64,000 nucleotides of DNA. Source: Symbiodinium natans. Lineage: Eukaryota > Sar > Dinophyceae > Suessiales > Symbiodiniaceae. Every line of letters starts with the position of its first letter. Within the stretch, counting starts at the first letter, position 1. The notes under the pieces were generated by a model that saw nothing but the letters and a program-made list of their open reading frames with translations, was not told the DNA's origin and ran no database searches. Position numbers and translations under genes: made by a program. The stretch covers positions 410,388 to 474,387 of the forward strand of contig CAJNDS010002223.1 in NCBI GenBank assembly GCA_905221605.1. Direction: 5' to 3'. Of this stretch, positions 19,701 through 30,224 are shown in pieces.

Positions 19701-20524
19701 GAGTACAAGAACGACCGAGTACTGATGATAGGAGAAACGCGTGTGGGGTGCTCTGAAACTGAAGGCCATATTCGCCAGTCCTGAAGCATCCGGGCTGCAA
19801 AGCGGAGGGATCGGCTTGGGCTTGTGAAGGTCGAGAGCTTGAACGCAACAAGCTGTTTGCAACTGGGGGGCAAGGGCTACTTGAGGTTTGAGGTTAGGGT
19901 TTAGGGTTTAGGGATTAGGGTTTAGGGCTAGGGTTTAGGGTTTAGGGTTTAGGAGGTGGGGTCTATGCTTTATTTTGGCGCCTCGGAGCCCGCAGCCCTG
20001 AAGCGGCTGCAATCCCCCCTCGGCATTTGGCCAAGTTCGCGCCGTGGGTCCTCTGATCGGTTTAAGTCCGCCCAGTAGCCCAGTTGTTTCCTGAATTTGT
20101 CTTCCAGTTTTCGGGAGAGCCCAGAAACCCATGCACCCGAAACTTAGCAGACTGAGCTCGAGACTCGAGCCTGCGCCGGAGAAGCGCCCAAAACAAAGGT
20201 CTAAAACACCCTAAACGACCTGAAATGTTCCTCATCAAAATAAGGGTTTATATCCTCCGAACCCCGAAGGCGGCCAGAGAAACCCAAACCCTAAACCCTA
20301 AACCCTAAACCCTAAACCCTAAACCCTAAACCCTAAACCCTAAACCCTAAACCCTAAACCCTAAACCCTAAACCCTAAACCCTAAACCCTAAACCCTAAA
20401 CCCTAAACCCTAAACCCTCATGAAAAAGGGTTCAGGGCTTTTGAGGGGGCGACTCCGGGCCCGAAGGCCTTGACACCCATGCGTAGCGTCGATCCTAGAA
20501 GCTTCTGTGGAAGTGCATCTTGAG
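19701..20524. repeat. Islands with TTTAGGG and CCCTAAA arrays
   Basis: TTTAGGG-type at 19890-19955 and a clean CCCTAAA array at 20284-20418, pointing toward each other across an unassigned island. Single-copy text otherwise, no gene supported. Confidence 0.8.
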
Positions 20525-20727
20525 CCTTATCAAGATTGTCAAGATAAATAAGGTTTTGAAGATCATTGAGATTACTAAGATTACGAAGATTATGAAGATT
20601 ATGAAGATAAAGCAGTTATGAAGATTATGAAGATTATGAAGATTATGAAGATCATGATTATGATTATGATGATGATGATTATTATGATTATTATGATTAT
20701 TATGATTATTATGATTATTATGATTAC

Positions 20728-20785
<58 letters not shown>

Positions 20786-20805
20786 TTGTTGTTATTATTA
20801 TTGTT

Positions 20806-20838
<33 letters not shown>

Positions 20839-20850
20839 ATTATGAGTGTT
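20525..20850 (+). repeat. (ATTATGAAG)n, (ATTATTATG)n and (TTA)n satellite
   Basis: AT-rich tandem repeats that shift from ATTATGAAG through GATTATTAT to TTA and GAT triplets. Confidence 0.95.
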
Positions 20851-21954
20851 ATTACTAGAGGAGCTGTATTATTACTCCCTAAGTCTAAGCCCTACATCGC
20901 AAGGGGTTGGGGAAGCGCTTTGAGCCAGGTGCATCGACACTTCTCTTCAAGCTGCGTCCTGGGAGGACATAGGTCTCAGTAGTTTTTTTCGTCGCGAGCT
21001 TGTAGAACCCAGGGACACCTGAGTAGAGACTCTGAGTCCTTTCAACCATCCGCCGCAGCACCTCCAAGCGGAGACTGCAAAGGCCCAAAGAGGCTCCGCG
21101 TCGGTCGAGAGTTGCTTCAAAAAAAGCACCCCAGCATGTGGGTGCATGTGGTGTGACCTCTGGCGCTTCTGGTGCTTTAAGGGGCTCTTAGGCTCTAGGC
21201 GCTTCGATGGGGCGAATGCCGCCAAGGCTTCATTGAGGGATTGGGAGCAAGGGTTTGGGTTTTCTCAGACGACTGGGCCCTCAACTTGACAATCAGACAG
21301 GTTAGCTGGAGTTGATGAGAGGTCGGAGGGATGGCATTCCTTTGGTTCGATAGGGCGAACCCTGCTGCGGTTGAAGATGACAGATCCCTCAGCCCGGTAC
21401 TAGAGGGGCCTTAAAAGTTAGAACAGGGTTTTGGGGGGGTTATTGTAGTATGATTACAAAGCAACCCTAACGACCCCTGTATGAGAGGCCATGAAGGGCC
21501 CTGCAGTAGGCAAGGTGGCATGGCAAGGCCATCGTTCGACCCAAAATGGGGGTGCCCCTTTTATACCCGAAAAAAAGCCCCGTAAAGGGGCCCCCATCCT
21601 CGGAAACCCCCAACAAGGTTAACAAGAGACTCAGGGAATTCGGGGTCCTCCGCTAGGCTTCAGTGCGGATGCCTGCTGCTGGGGCAACCACAGCCGGTGT
21701 TGGCAGGAGCGCAGCCTCCCAATCCCGAAAAATCCCCCACAAAACCCCAGACCCTCAAGCCTGGACCCTAAACCCTAAACCCTAAAACCCGAGACCTTAT
21801 AAACCCTAAACCCCAAACCCTAAGCCCCAAACCCCAAACCCCAAACCCTAAACCCTCAACCCCAGACCGTAAAGCACGCTGAGATCTTTGAGTCACGACG
21901 AAGAAACGGAGGAATTTGCGGAACATGGCTCAGCGGTTTGAAGCTTCACAAGGA
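20851..21954. other. Unassigned island, degenerate CCCTAAA array at its end
   Basis: Single-copy sequence to about 21760, then CCCTAAA/CCCCAAA units at 21765-21860. ORFs have no recognisable domain. Confidence 0.45.
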
Positions 21955-22062
21955 GACGGGGGTTTCCGAAATTAGGGGGTATCTTATTGGGGTCCTTAGT
22001 ATGAGGGAATCTTCTTATCTGGGGGTCGATTATGGGGCCCCTCATTTTCGCAAACTCCCAGA
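21955..22062 (+). repeat. Dispersed repeat (family Z), copy 1
   Basis: Text from GGGGGTTTCCGAAATTAGGG to CGCAAACTCCCAGATG is about three-quarters alike to 52215-52326. Both have the sequence of a fold-rich short element; ends not defined. Confidence 0.45.
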
Positions 22063-22355
22063 TGAGGACCCGGACCGACTCTCAAAGCTCCAAAGCCTGT
22101 CATTAAGGGGTTCAGGGTTTCAGGGTGGAGCCCTCCAAGTCAGGTTCGGGTCTGGGGAGTGAATCCCTAAGCTCCTGCCGCCTGACCAGGAGGACTACAC
22201 TTATGCGGCCTGCTGTGGAGACTATGACACGAGCTGGCTGGAGGAAGGCCCTTGAGGGGAATGTTTCGGGTGCCACGTTCACAGAACTGCGACGAACCCG
22301 TGCAAGATCGCATACATACTCTGGATTATGGCAAGTCGGGTGTGGATACCTAGGT

Positions 22356-22459
22356 CTTACTTCGCCCTTAGTTGAACTTTAAACTTTTTGGGTTTCCTTA
22401 TTTAGTAGGAATATTGAAGTTTAACCTTTTTTCCCAAAGGTTATAGGAGAAGAAGTAAG
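22356..22459. mobile_element. MITE-like element with 8-bp inverted ends (family W), copy 1
   Basis: Starts CTTACTTC and ends GAAGTAAG (perfect inverted ends), with AGGT on both sides as a 4-bp target duplication. The interior (TTTAAACTTTTTGGGTTTCC and on) matches a second copy at 58732-58832 inside intron 1 of the beta-propeller gene, flanked by GAAG on both sides. Confidence 0.75.
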
Positions 22460-22620
22460 AGGTTGCTGGTGCCTTCAAGCTTCTCCATTTCTCAGCCCAA
22501 AGTCCCCGCGCGGTGATCCCCTCGGAACGCTACTTCCAGCTCGCTCAACCAGAGGCAATCCTGACCCTAAACCCTAAACCCTAAACCCTAAACCCTAAAC
22601 CCTAAACCCTAAACCCTCTC
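22460..22620 (-). repeat. Island and CCCTAAA array
   Basis: About eight CCCTAAA units at 22563-22617, directly before the duplicated module. Confidence 0.85.
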
Positions 22621-22861
22621 TTACTATGTATATTTAAACCCTAATGACCTTCGTCGGCATATTGTTTTTTTCTGGGCCCTAAACCCTGACCCCCTTCGTC
22701 GGCATATTGTTTTTTTCCACCCGGGGGCCCCCCCAAAACACCCCAAATGAGGGGGACCCCAGGATCAGCCCCGGCCCCAGTTCAAAATGCGATTTTTTAG
22801 TATTGAAATCGACGGTTCTGGGTGGCCTCCTGTTTTCTGGATTTTTGACCAAAACCGGGGG

Positions 22862-23605
22862 GGGGGCCCTAAACCCTGACCCCCTTCGTCGGCATATTGT
22901 TTTTTTCCCCCCTGGTGGGCCCTAAACCCTGACCCCCTTCGTCGGCATATTGTTTTTTTCCCCCCTGGTGGGCCCTAAACCCTGACCCCCTTCGTCGGCA
23001 TATTGTTTTTTTTCCCCCCCGGTGGCCCTAAACCCTGACCCCCTTCGTCGGCATATTGTTTTTTTCTCCCCTGGGTGGGCCCTAAACCCTGACCCCCTTC
23101 GTCGGCATATTGTTTTTTTCCCGCCTGGTGGGCCCTAAACCCTGACCCCCTTCGTCGGCATATTGTTTTTTTCCCCCCCTGGTGGCCCCAAACCCTGACC
23201 CCCTTCGTCGGCATATTGTTTTTTTCCCCCCTGGTGGGCCCTAAACCCTGACCCCCTTCGTCGGCATATTGTTTTTTTTTCCCCGCTGGTGGCCCTAAAC
23301 CCTGACCCCCCTTCGTCGGCATATTGTTTTTTTTGCCCCCCTGGCGGGCCCTAAACCCTGACCCCCTTCGTCGGCATATTGTTTTTTCCCCCTGGTGGGC
23401 CCAAACCCGCCCCCTTCGTCGGCATATTGTTTTTTTTCCCGCCTGGTGGGCCCTAAACCCTGACCCCCTTCGTCGGCATATTGTTTTTTCCCCCCCCTGG
23501 TGGCCCTAAACCCTGACGCCCTTCGTCGGCATATTGTTTTTTTCCCTGTGGTGGGCCCTAAACCCTGACCCCCTTCGTCGGCATATTGTTTTTTTTTCTT
23601 CTCCC
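22862..23605 (+). repeat. 53-bp tandem repeat, about 14 units
   Basis: Unit runs GGGCCCTAAACCCTGACCCC, CTTCGTCGGCATATTG, a T run, then CCCCCCTGGTG. The core GTCGGCATATTG recurs every 52-54 bp. Two further units lie at about 22645 and 22690 and one at 53526. Each unit starts with two degenerate telomere units. Confidence 0.92.
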
Positions 23606-23850
23606 CCCCCACCCCCCCCCACCCCCCCCCCCACCCCCCCCCCCACCCCCCCCCCCCACCCCCCCCCCCACCCCCCCCCCCCCCACCCCCCCCCCCCCCC
23701 CCCCCCCCCCCCACCCCCCCCCCCACCCCCCCCACCCCCCCCCACCCCCCCCCACCCCCACCCCCCCCACCCCCCCCTCCCCCCCCCCCCCCCCCCCCCC
23801 CCCCACCCCCCCCTCCCCCCCCCCCCTCCCCCCCCCACCCCCCACTCCGA
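23606..23850 (-). repeat. C-rich run, CCCCCCCA repeats
   Basis: About 245 bp almost wholly C with scattered A. The G-rich complement is a strong quadruplex former. Length and exact order may be unreliable in any assembly. Confidence 0.9.
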
Positions 23851-24260
23851 CCCCCCCTTAGAGGGAAAGTTTGCCTCTTAAAACAACCCAAATGAGGACG
23901 GCAAGGGTCCCAGTTAAAAATGCGATTTTTTAGTACTGAAATCGACGGTTCTGGGTGGGCTCTCGTTTTCTGGATTTTTGACCAAAACCGAGCCTTCACC
24001 GATCGGGGCTTCTAAACCGTAGGGTTTAGGGCCCTAAGAGCATAAAGGGCTTATTGCGGGCCTTAGATTAGATTTCGGGTTTTGGGTCCGTTAAAAACTA
24101 AAATATTTTGGACCAATTGGACTTTGAGCTTTAAGCCTACCGGGAAAGTATTGAGTGAACTTTATATTTCCTCAATGTTATGGGTTTCTTGGGTGGGTGG
24201 GATTTTTTTCCAACGCTTGACAAGCTGCTTGACTAGTGAATGCTCGAACTTGAGATGCTG

Positions 24261-24434
24261 AACCCTAAACCCTAAACCCTAAACCCTAAACCCTAAACCC
24301 TAAACCCTAAACCCTAAACCCTAAACCCTTAACCCTTAACCCTTAACCCTTAACCCTTAACCCTTAACCCTTAACCCTTAACCCTAAACCCTAAACCCTA
24401 AACCCTAAACCCTTAACCCTTAACCCTTAATCCT
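24261..24434 (-). repeat. CCCTAAA array with CCCTTAA blocks
   Basis: Two homogeneous CCCTTAA blocks (about 24325-24385 and 24408-24430) set in CCCTAAA. Confidence 0.95.
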
Positions 24435-24881
24435 GACCGGCATAGTCTTGATGTGGAGCATCCATGTGGGTCGAGGATTGGCGAAGGCGGGCTTCGAGCC
24501 GGGCCCTCAAGTATCAGGTCATTTCATGTTTACAGTCTGGGCTGCGCACCAAACGAGGAGTCTGTCAGAACCACCCCCTCCATGGCCCACCTGGCTTCTG
24601 AAGATTGTTAAGAAAGGTTCTTGAGTACTGTTTTAACGGCCGGGGGACACGAACTTTGCTCTTTCTCAAATAGATCTTCTTCATGAGGCGCCGCACCCTC
24701 ATCCACATCGCTTTGGCATGCAAAACGTCAGAGATGTAAACCCTAAACCCTAAACCCTAAACCCTCAACCCTAAACCCTAAACCCGAAACCCGAAACCCT
24801 GAAGCCTGTTTTGCCAGCCCTTGTAGCCGCCCGGCGTTGGGCCACCCTCCGCACTCTCGGTCAAACCTCCAAACTCTAAAC
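24435..24881. other. Unassigned islands with short CCCTAAA array
   Basis: Single-copy text, and a degenerate array at 24738-24800. No gene supported. Confidence 0.45.
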
Positions 24882-24983
24882 TTGGGATGTTCCCCCCCTT
24901 GTGCTAACCGTCCCGAATAGGGATTAGAGTACCTCTATTACAATCCCTCTGAAGGACTGTTAGTATAAGGGGGAACATCCCAA
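24882..24983. mobile_element. hAT-like MITE (family V), copy 1
   Basis: 102 bp. Ends TTGGGATGTTCCCCCC and GGGGGAACATCCCAA are mutual reverse complements. It is flanked by CTCTAAAC and CTCTAAAG (7 of 8 match), an 8-bp target duplication. Subterminal GGACTGTTAGTATAAGG is shared by the family. No coding capacity. Confidence 0.85.
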
Positions 24984-25008
24984 CTCTAAAGCCCCAAACC
25001 CCAAACAC

Positions 25009-25415
25009 CCTAAACCCTAAACCCTAAACCCTAAACCCTAAACCCTAAACCCTAAACCCTAAACCCTAAACCCTAAACCCTAAACCCTAAACCCTAAACC
25101 CTCTGAACCCTCTAAACCCAAAAGGTGCAACAAATCACAACCGTCCTCCCTGAGGCCAATTGCTCTTGCCAGCATCGGGGTTTGGGGCCCCGACTTAGGG
25201 CTCAGGGTTTAGGGTTTAGGGTTTAGGGTTTAGGGTTTAGGGTTTAGGTTTTTGGGTTTAGGGTTTAGGGTTTAGGGTTTTGGGTTTAATTAGGGTTTAG
25301 GGTTGAGGGTTTTGGGTTTGATTAGGGTTTAGGGTTGAGGGTTGAGGGTTTTGGGTTTAATTAGGGTTTAGGGTTTAGGGTTTAGGGTTTAGGGCTTAGG
25401 GTTTAGGGTTTAGGG
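25009..25415. repeat. CCCTAAA array, short island, TTTAGGG array
   Basis: CCCTAAA at 25009-25102 and TTTAGGG at 25196-25415, the latter with TTTTGGG and TTAATTAGGG interruptions at near-regular spacing (about 50 bp). Confidence 0.92.
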
Positions 25416-25966
25416 GTTTCAGGACTTGGAGGGGCTCGGGCTTTGGGGAACTTGATGGTTCGAGATCCATGAGTCCATTTGGGGTCAAATGGCCGATCAT
25501 TCGAGAGTTAAAAACGCCCTTCGGAGCTTTCAAAACTTGATGGGTAGTTCTCTAAATTCGGGTCCCTTTTGTTGGGATCCCTTTTTAAAGGGTGCCGCCT
25601 TAGAATGGGTACCCAGAAAGGAGCCATAATTTTGGAAACTGCCCTCATACTTTAACAAAGACTCTGCAACTCTGAGGTTATGACTAACACGTCATGATGT
25701 GTTTTTCCTGTCGGACCTTTGGGACGGTTTGAAGAACGTTGCGTGTTCAAAGGTCTGGGTGTGTCGATACAGAACGACGGGCAGAGAGGGAGAGAGCTCT
25801 CCCAAAATACAATAATAATCTCTATATATTGCCCTTGGAAGGACGAATATTTTTTAGTTTTTGAGAGGGAGACTTCGAGAGAGACACAATTAGAGCTGAG
25901 GCTGTTGTGCCCCTGGAGGAAGGCCCGCTGCTCTGTGTGGCTTCTGAGATTTTGTGAGGGGGTGGG
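25416..25966. other. Unassigned island
   Basis: Single-copy. Short plus-strand ORF 25719-25985 has no recognisable domain. Confidence 0.4.
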
Positions 25967-26130
25967 TTTAGGGTTTAGGGTTTAGGGTTTAGGGTTTAGG
26001 GTTTAGGGTTTAGGGTTTAGGGTTTAGGGTTTAGGGTTTAGGGTTTAGGGTGCTTGGGGTTTAGGGTTTAGGGTGCTTGGGGTTTAGGGTTTAGGGTTTG
26101 GGGTTTGGGGTTTAGGGTTTGGGTTTAGGA
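25967..26130 (+). repeat. TTTAGGG array
   Basis: About 20 units; two insertions of TGCTTGGGG within similar context suggest a local 27-bp duplication. Confidence 0.93.
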
Positions 26131-26657
26131 GTTTTGGTTAGAGTCTCAGGGTTGGGTCCTCTCGGCACATGGGGCAACTGGGGCAGTGTGATGTATCGGC
26201 AGCTCTTAAGCAGAAATGGGACAGGCATTGCTACGGGCCGCTGGAACGGCGGCAAATGCCCACCACAGTAGTTGTTTCCCGGACGCATGTGCCCTCAGAG
26301 AGCTTAAACAGGTCGATTCTCATGAGATTCTTGAATCTCGGGGGGTTTGAAGGAACTGTGGAGATACTCCGAGGCTTCAAAGTTTTAACGTTTCATCGCG
26401 CTGTGGCTTTGGGCTTTGGAGGGGCTCCGGAGATCCAAATCTAGTCTGTCTGCCTCAATATTCTTCCTTATAAGGGTAATATAGGGATCATGATTTTTCA
26501 TTTTTTGGGGAAGTCTTAAGCAAATAGTAGTTACTTCGGAGCCGACGCTGTACATGGTTGAGAGTTCTTTAGCGACCCCCCCGGCTTTAAAGACCCCCCC
26601 TAAATCCCGCAGCAGCCTGCAGCAGGCGCCCCCGCGCGCCCTAAAAGCCATTTCACC
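26131..26657. other. Unassigned island
   Basis: ORFs on both strands (26169-26444 +, 26385-26651 -) overlap and show no domain. Not called. Confidence 0.4.
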
Positions 26658-27265
26658 TGAACCCTAAACCCTAAACCCTAAACCCTAAACCCTAAACCCT
26701 AAACCCTAAACCCTAAACCCTAAACCCTAAACCCTAAACCCTAAACCCTAAACCCTAAACCCTAAGCCCTAAACCCTAAACCCTAAACCCTAAACCCTAA
26801 ACCACGCAGGCCCTGCAGGCGCCTTCGCGCTTGGGGGGCTCATGTCAGGAGCCCCAGGTGGCTCTCGGGTTTCGGAGCCGGGAGTCCTTAGACAAAGTCC
26901 AAAAAACTCCCGAAGCTACCGAGCTCTATCATAATTACTATTTTTCACCATTTTGTATATATATATATATATATATTTTTTTTTTATAGATAGATAGATA
27001 TATATATATATATATATCATCCTCATTGTTGTTGCTATCTGCTTAGTACAGCCCTGAGCCTCCCCCCTCGGCCCGACTTTACCAAGGCCACGGCTGCCGG
27101 CCGGGGAGGAGGAGGAGGTGCCCTAAGACTCACGGGCAGGGTTCAGGGCACTGAGGGCTTCAAACTTAAAAGGCACAGCTGAAGGGATCTTTTGGGGGTT
27201 TAGGGTTTAGGGTTGTTTAGGGTTTAGGGTTTAGGGTTTAGGGTTTAGGGTTTAGGGTTTAGGGT
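26658..27265. repeat. CCCTAAA array, island with AT microsatellite, TTTAGGG array
   Basis: CCCTAAA at 26658-26803, AT/TAGA repeats at 26957-27016, TTTAGGG at 27199-27265. Confidence 0.9.
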
Positions 27266-27573
27266 ACTGGCTTTTGGCTTGAGCAGCTCCAGCAAATCTT
27301 GAGGTTTCAAGGCTTTGCGGATTCGGCCTTCCTTGAAGGCTCCAGAACCCTCTTCTGCATCGCTGGAGTGCGGCAATGGGAAACCCTCGCAACAGAAGAT
27401 CCCAACACTGAGAATTCCCCCAACGGCGTGCAGCGACAGTATAGGCAGTACGAAGATGGTGCATGGAGCACATGCTGGTTCCCAGATTTTTGGGGCCAAA
27501 GGCTTTGTAGTCACAAGCCTTGATAAACCTTTGGGTGGGCAAAGGGGGCCTCCAAGCGCCTGGACTTTGCAAA
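27266..27573. other. Unassigned island
   Basis: ORFs on both strands cover the same bases. The minus-strand one (27245-27586) runs into telomere repeat. Nothing recognisable. Confidence 0.35.
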
Positions 27574-27683
27574 CCTTGGGGACCAAATGAACCCTAGAAG
27601 TGGGTCATATACCCTATACCACTACAGGTCCTATTAAGGTATATGAACCATGAACCCTTTTAGGGTTCATTTGGTCCCCAAGG
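27574..27683. mobile_element. Foldback element with perfect 22-bp arms
   Basis: 110 bp beginning CCTTGGGGACCAAATGAACC and ending with its exact reverse complement. The interior is also partly symmetrical (ATATACC and GGTATAT). A diverged relative with a telomere-like insert seems to lie at 56146-56276 (GGGGAACATATACCCGATAC; GTTCATGATGGTCCC). No clear target duplication. Confidence 0.8.
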
Positions 27684-28579
27684 AAGTTTTTCGGGCCCAC
27701 CACGACCACGCAGGTTTCCTCGCCACGCGAGCCGCCGCAACGCTTCTCAGCAGGAAGGGCGGCGCGGAAATTCGGGTTTAGGGTTTAGGGTCTAGGGTTT
27801 AGGGTTTGGGGTTTAGGGTTTAGGGTTCAGGGATGCTGCGGGGATGTTTCCAGCTTGCGGTGACGGGTTTCGGGACCTGGGCTACCCTGCTACTGCGTTG
27901 TGAACTTGTTTGGGAGGTGGATTGCGAATCAAAACCCCGCATTGCGCCCCTTCCCCGCTATGTTAACATCTCGATGAGACCACGCAGGGCACTTCTGAGG
28001 TCGCGCAGCAGAAAGAAAATTCACTCTGTGCGAAGCTCGAAAACCCGACGTGACGGCGTTTGGGCCGAAGGAAAGGTTTAGGGTTTAGGGTTTAGGGTTT
28101 AGGGTTTAGGGTTTAGGGTTTAGGGTTCAGGGTTCAGGGTTCAGGGTTTAGGGTTTAGGGTTTAGGGTTTAGGGTTTAGAGTTTAGGGTTTAGGGTTTAG
28201 GGTTTAGGGTTTAGGAAACAAAGAAATCCAAACATGGGAGTGCTAATGAGGACGGCCCGCGAAGGTAGTGAAGCAGCTGCGCAGGACGACGTGTTCGCCG
28301 TGCACGATCCGAGAAAGGAGTCGTTTGAGCGTTCAAAACGAATCGTTTATTCCCAAAAGACTTCCGCAAAGAAACCTGCCCTAAACCCTGAACCCTAAAC
28401 CCTAAACTGTAGACCCTAGACCCGAAGCCCTAAACCCAAAACCCTACTCCCTAGACCCTGTTAGGAAGAACGTTCCTAGGCTTCTTTCAGCGGGTGGCGC
28501 CGGCCGCCGCTGCCGTACAGTCGGGCCCTCGCGGAGCTGTTTAAGCACTCGGAAGGGTGGATGGAGAGACCCTCAGAAC
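27684..28579. repeat. Islands with TTTAGGG arrays
   Basis: TTTAGGG at 27776-27832 and 28076-28215 (with a TTCAGGG block), degenerate CCCTAAA at 28380-28455. A 82-codon plus-strand ORF at 27833-28081 lies wholly between two arrays and has no domain I know. Confidence 0.8.
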
Positions 28580-28663
28580 TTTGTTCCCCCTTATACTAAC
28601 AGTCCTTAATCCGGACTATCGTAGCCCCATTAAGGACTGTTTGTACTAGGGGGAACATCCCAA
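28580..28663. mobile_element. hAT-like MITE (family V), copy 2
   Basis: Left end shortened (TTTGTTCCCCC), right end intact (GGGGGAACATCCCAA). Flanks CTCAGAAC and CTCACAAC match at 7 of 8. Confidence 0.75.
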
Positions 28664-28720
28664 CTCACAACCCGATGAAAAGGGCCAGGATTTGGGATGA
28701 TTTCGGGGTTCGGGCTTGGA

Positions 28721-28775
28721 CCCCCACCCCCCCCCCCCCAACCCCCCCCCCCCCCACACCCCCCCACCCTCCCTA
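28721..28775. repeat. C-rich run
   Basis: Runs of 7-15 C broken by single A or AA. Confidence 0.9.
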
Positions 28776-28924
28776 GTAGGATTTTTTGACCTCCCATTTC
28801 GGGCTCTCAAATGCTTGACTCCTCGAAAATCTTTCCAAACCGATGCCGAGGCGCGTGGCCGGCGAGCATGCAGATTCGTCAGGAGAGGAGGCGCTAAACC
28901 CCAAAACCCCCCTATAGCTACCCT

Positions 28925-29007
28925 TTGGGATGTGCCCCCTTTTTACTAACAGTCCTTCATAGGGGATTCGAGTAGGGGGTACTTTAGTCCCTAGGGGAAC
29001 ATCCCAA
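28925..29007. mobile_element. hAT-like MITE (family V), copy 3
   Basis: TTGGGATGTGCCCCCTTTTT at the left and GGGGAACATCCCAA at the right. No target duplication visible, so it is older or rearranged. Confidence 0.7.
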
Positions 29008-29399
29008 GCGATCGTAAACCCCCATCTTGTTGCGGAGACATGGCTAGTGTTCCCGAAAAATGGTCAGATCAAGCAAGAGAAATGAGCTTGAGAGAGAGAG
29101 AGAGACCAAATAATACCTTGGCCCATGAACTTTCTAGCTCAATGGTGCCTGGATGTAGACCTTGGCGGAGTCCAACACGTTGTAAAGTAATACGCTCTTC
29201 GAAAAGGAAGCACACGGCGAATGGCTGATATCCATGAAGGAATGCAACAAAAAGCAGGCATGAGCCAAAGTAACAAAATCATAAGAAGACCATAAGTGCA
29301 ACAATGGGCCCTGGGTTCCAGGTTTAGGATTCTGGGCTTACGGCTAAGGCTTGGGGTTTGTGAGTCTGGTTGCATGGTGCTTTGTGACAGGCGCCAGGG
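29008..29399. other. Unassigned island
   Basis: Single-copy with a short GA run near 29090. No gene supported. Confidence 0.4.
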
Positions 29400-29935
29400 T
29401 GAGGTTATTAAATTACTAGCCCGTACGCATTAATACTAATATTATTGATGGGCGAATGAAAAAACCCAAAGACAAGCATAATTGCAATCTCTTCGTTCTC
29501 TCTGTAATCATTTTCTTCTAAAGGTTTACTATGAGTGAAGAGAACGCATTATTTAATTACAAATGCAAAGAGCGGAGTGAATGTAATTAATGCGTGAATT
29601 AAAATAAGGTGTGAACGTAACCCCCAGGAATACTATTAATATTAACCGGGTAATTAGTATATTAGTATTACCATTGCCCCAAAAAAACCCCTTAACATGA
29701 ATGAAATTATGGGGTTTTTGGACTTCCTTATAATTTAATAGAACTTCCAAGACCAGGAATTTTACTAACAAACCGAGAGAACGATATTATACTGGTAATG
29801 GGGCTTTTAATATACACCCCAACTAAATACTCTAAAATAGACATCTCTTCGTAATATTACTAATGATACTCATGATTAAGGGCTTCGTGACAAAGGGCCC
29901 AATGTCATTCACGCCAATTCACGCACTGTAATGTG
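29400..29935. other. AT-rich island of foreign composition
   Basis: About 500 bp rich in ATTAAT, TAATATTA and GTAATTA words, unlike the GC-rich islands around it. A 72-codon minus-strand ORF (29553-29771) has no domain I know. Could be an organelle-derived or transposon-derived insertion. Confidence 0.5.
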
Positions 29936-30224
29936 GGACCTGCTTTAATGTGGGGGGCCCCCCCCCCCCCCCTGAACAGTCGGGGCGTGGATTGGGTCCT
30001 GATTACACGGCCCCGGGGGCCTATATGATTTTAATAGGGTGGAGTTTAGATATGTTTAAAAGGGGCAGCAATGCCCGGTTATCTTTTTTAAAGGCGCGCC
30101 GCGTGGAATTTTCTTACGGCGCCCGGACGGTTTGACTTTAAAGCGGACCCCTCAAACAGTCAGGGGGTCCTGAATAATTCCGCCAAATTGACTTTAAAGC
30201 GACCCCCCCTAATAAAGCAGGTCC
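29936..30224. mobile_element. Possible inverted-repeat element, 289 bp
   Basis: Starts GGACCTGCTTTA and ends TAAAGCAGGTCC, a 12-bp perfect inverted repeat followed by G/C runs on both sides. It has an internal direct repeat of TTGACTTTAAAGCG (30131 and 30189). No target duplication found. Confidence 0.55.

Larger units (their letters stand above)
22621..24260 (+). repeat. Subtelomere-like module, copy A
   Basis: Begins TTACTATGTATATTTAAACC and ends ACTTGAGATGCTG; a CCCTAAA array abuts both ends. The start, a block with AAATCGACGGTTCTGGGTGG (at about 22790-22862 and again 23915-24000) and the last 180 bp recur in the same order at 53493-54966. The middle differs: here it holds a 53-bp tandem repeat and a C-rich run. 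No protein-coding gene is supported; ORFs are repeat artefacts. Confidence 0.8.

Noticed and set aside
19126-19862. ORFs up to 241 codons with poly-Ser and poly-Leu
   Set aside because: Translations of the TGCTACTAT satellite; no non-repeat domain.
22862-23605. A CRISPR array in the 53-bp repeats
   Set aside because: There are no distinct spacers between conserved repeats, the unit repeats as a whole, and the context is eukaryotic.
22975-23999. ORFs of 110-234 codons with a repeated QYADEGGQGLGP motif and poly-Gly
   Set aside because: Frames of the 53-bp satellite and the C-rich run; periodicity matches the DNA repeat and not a protein repeat.
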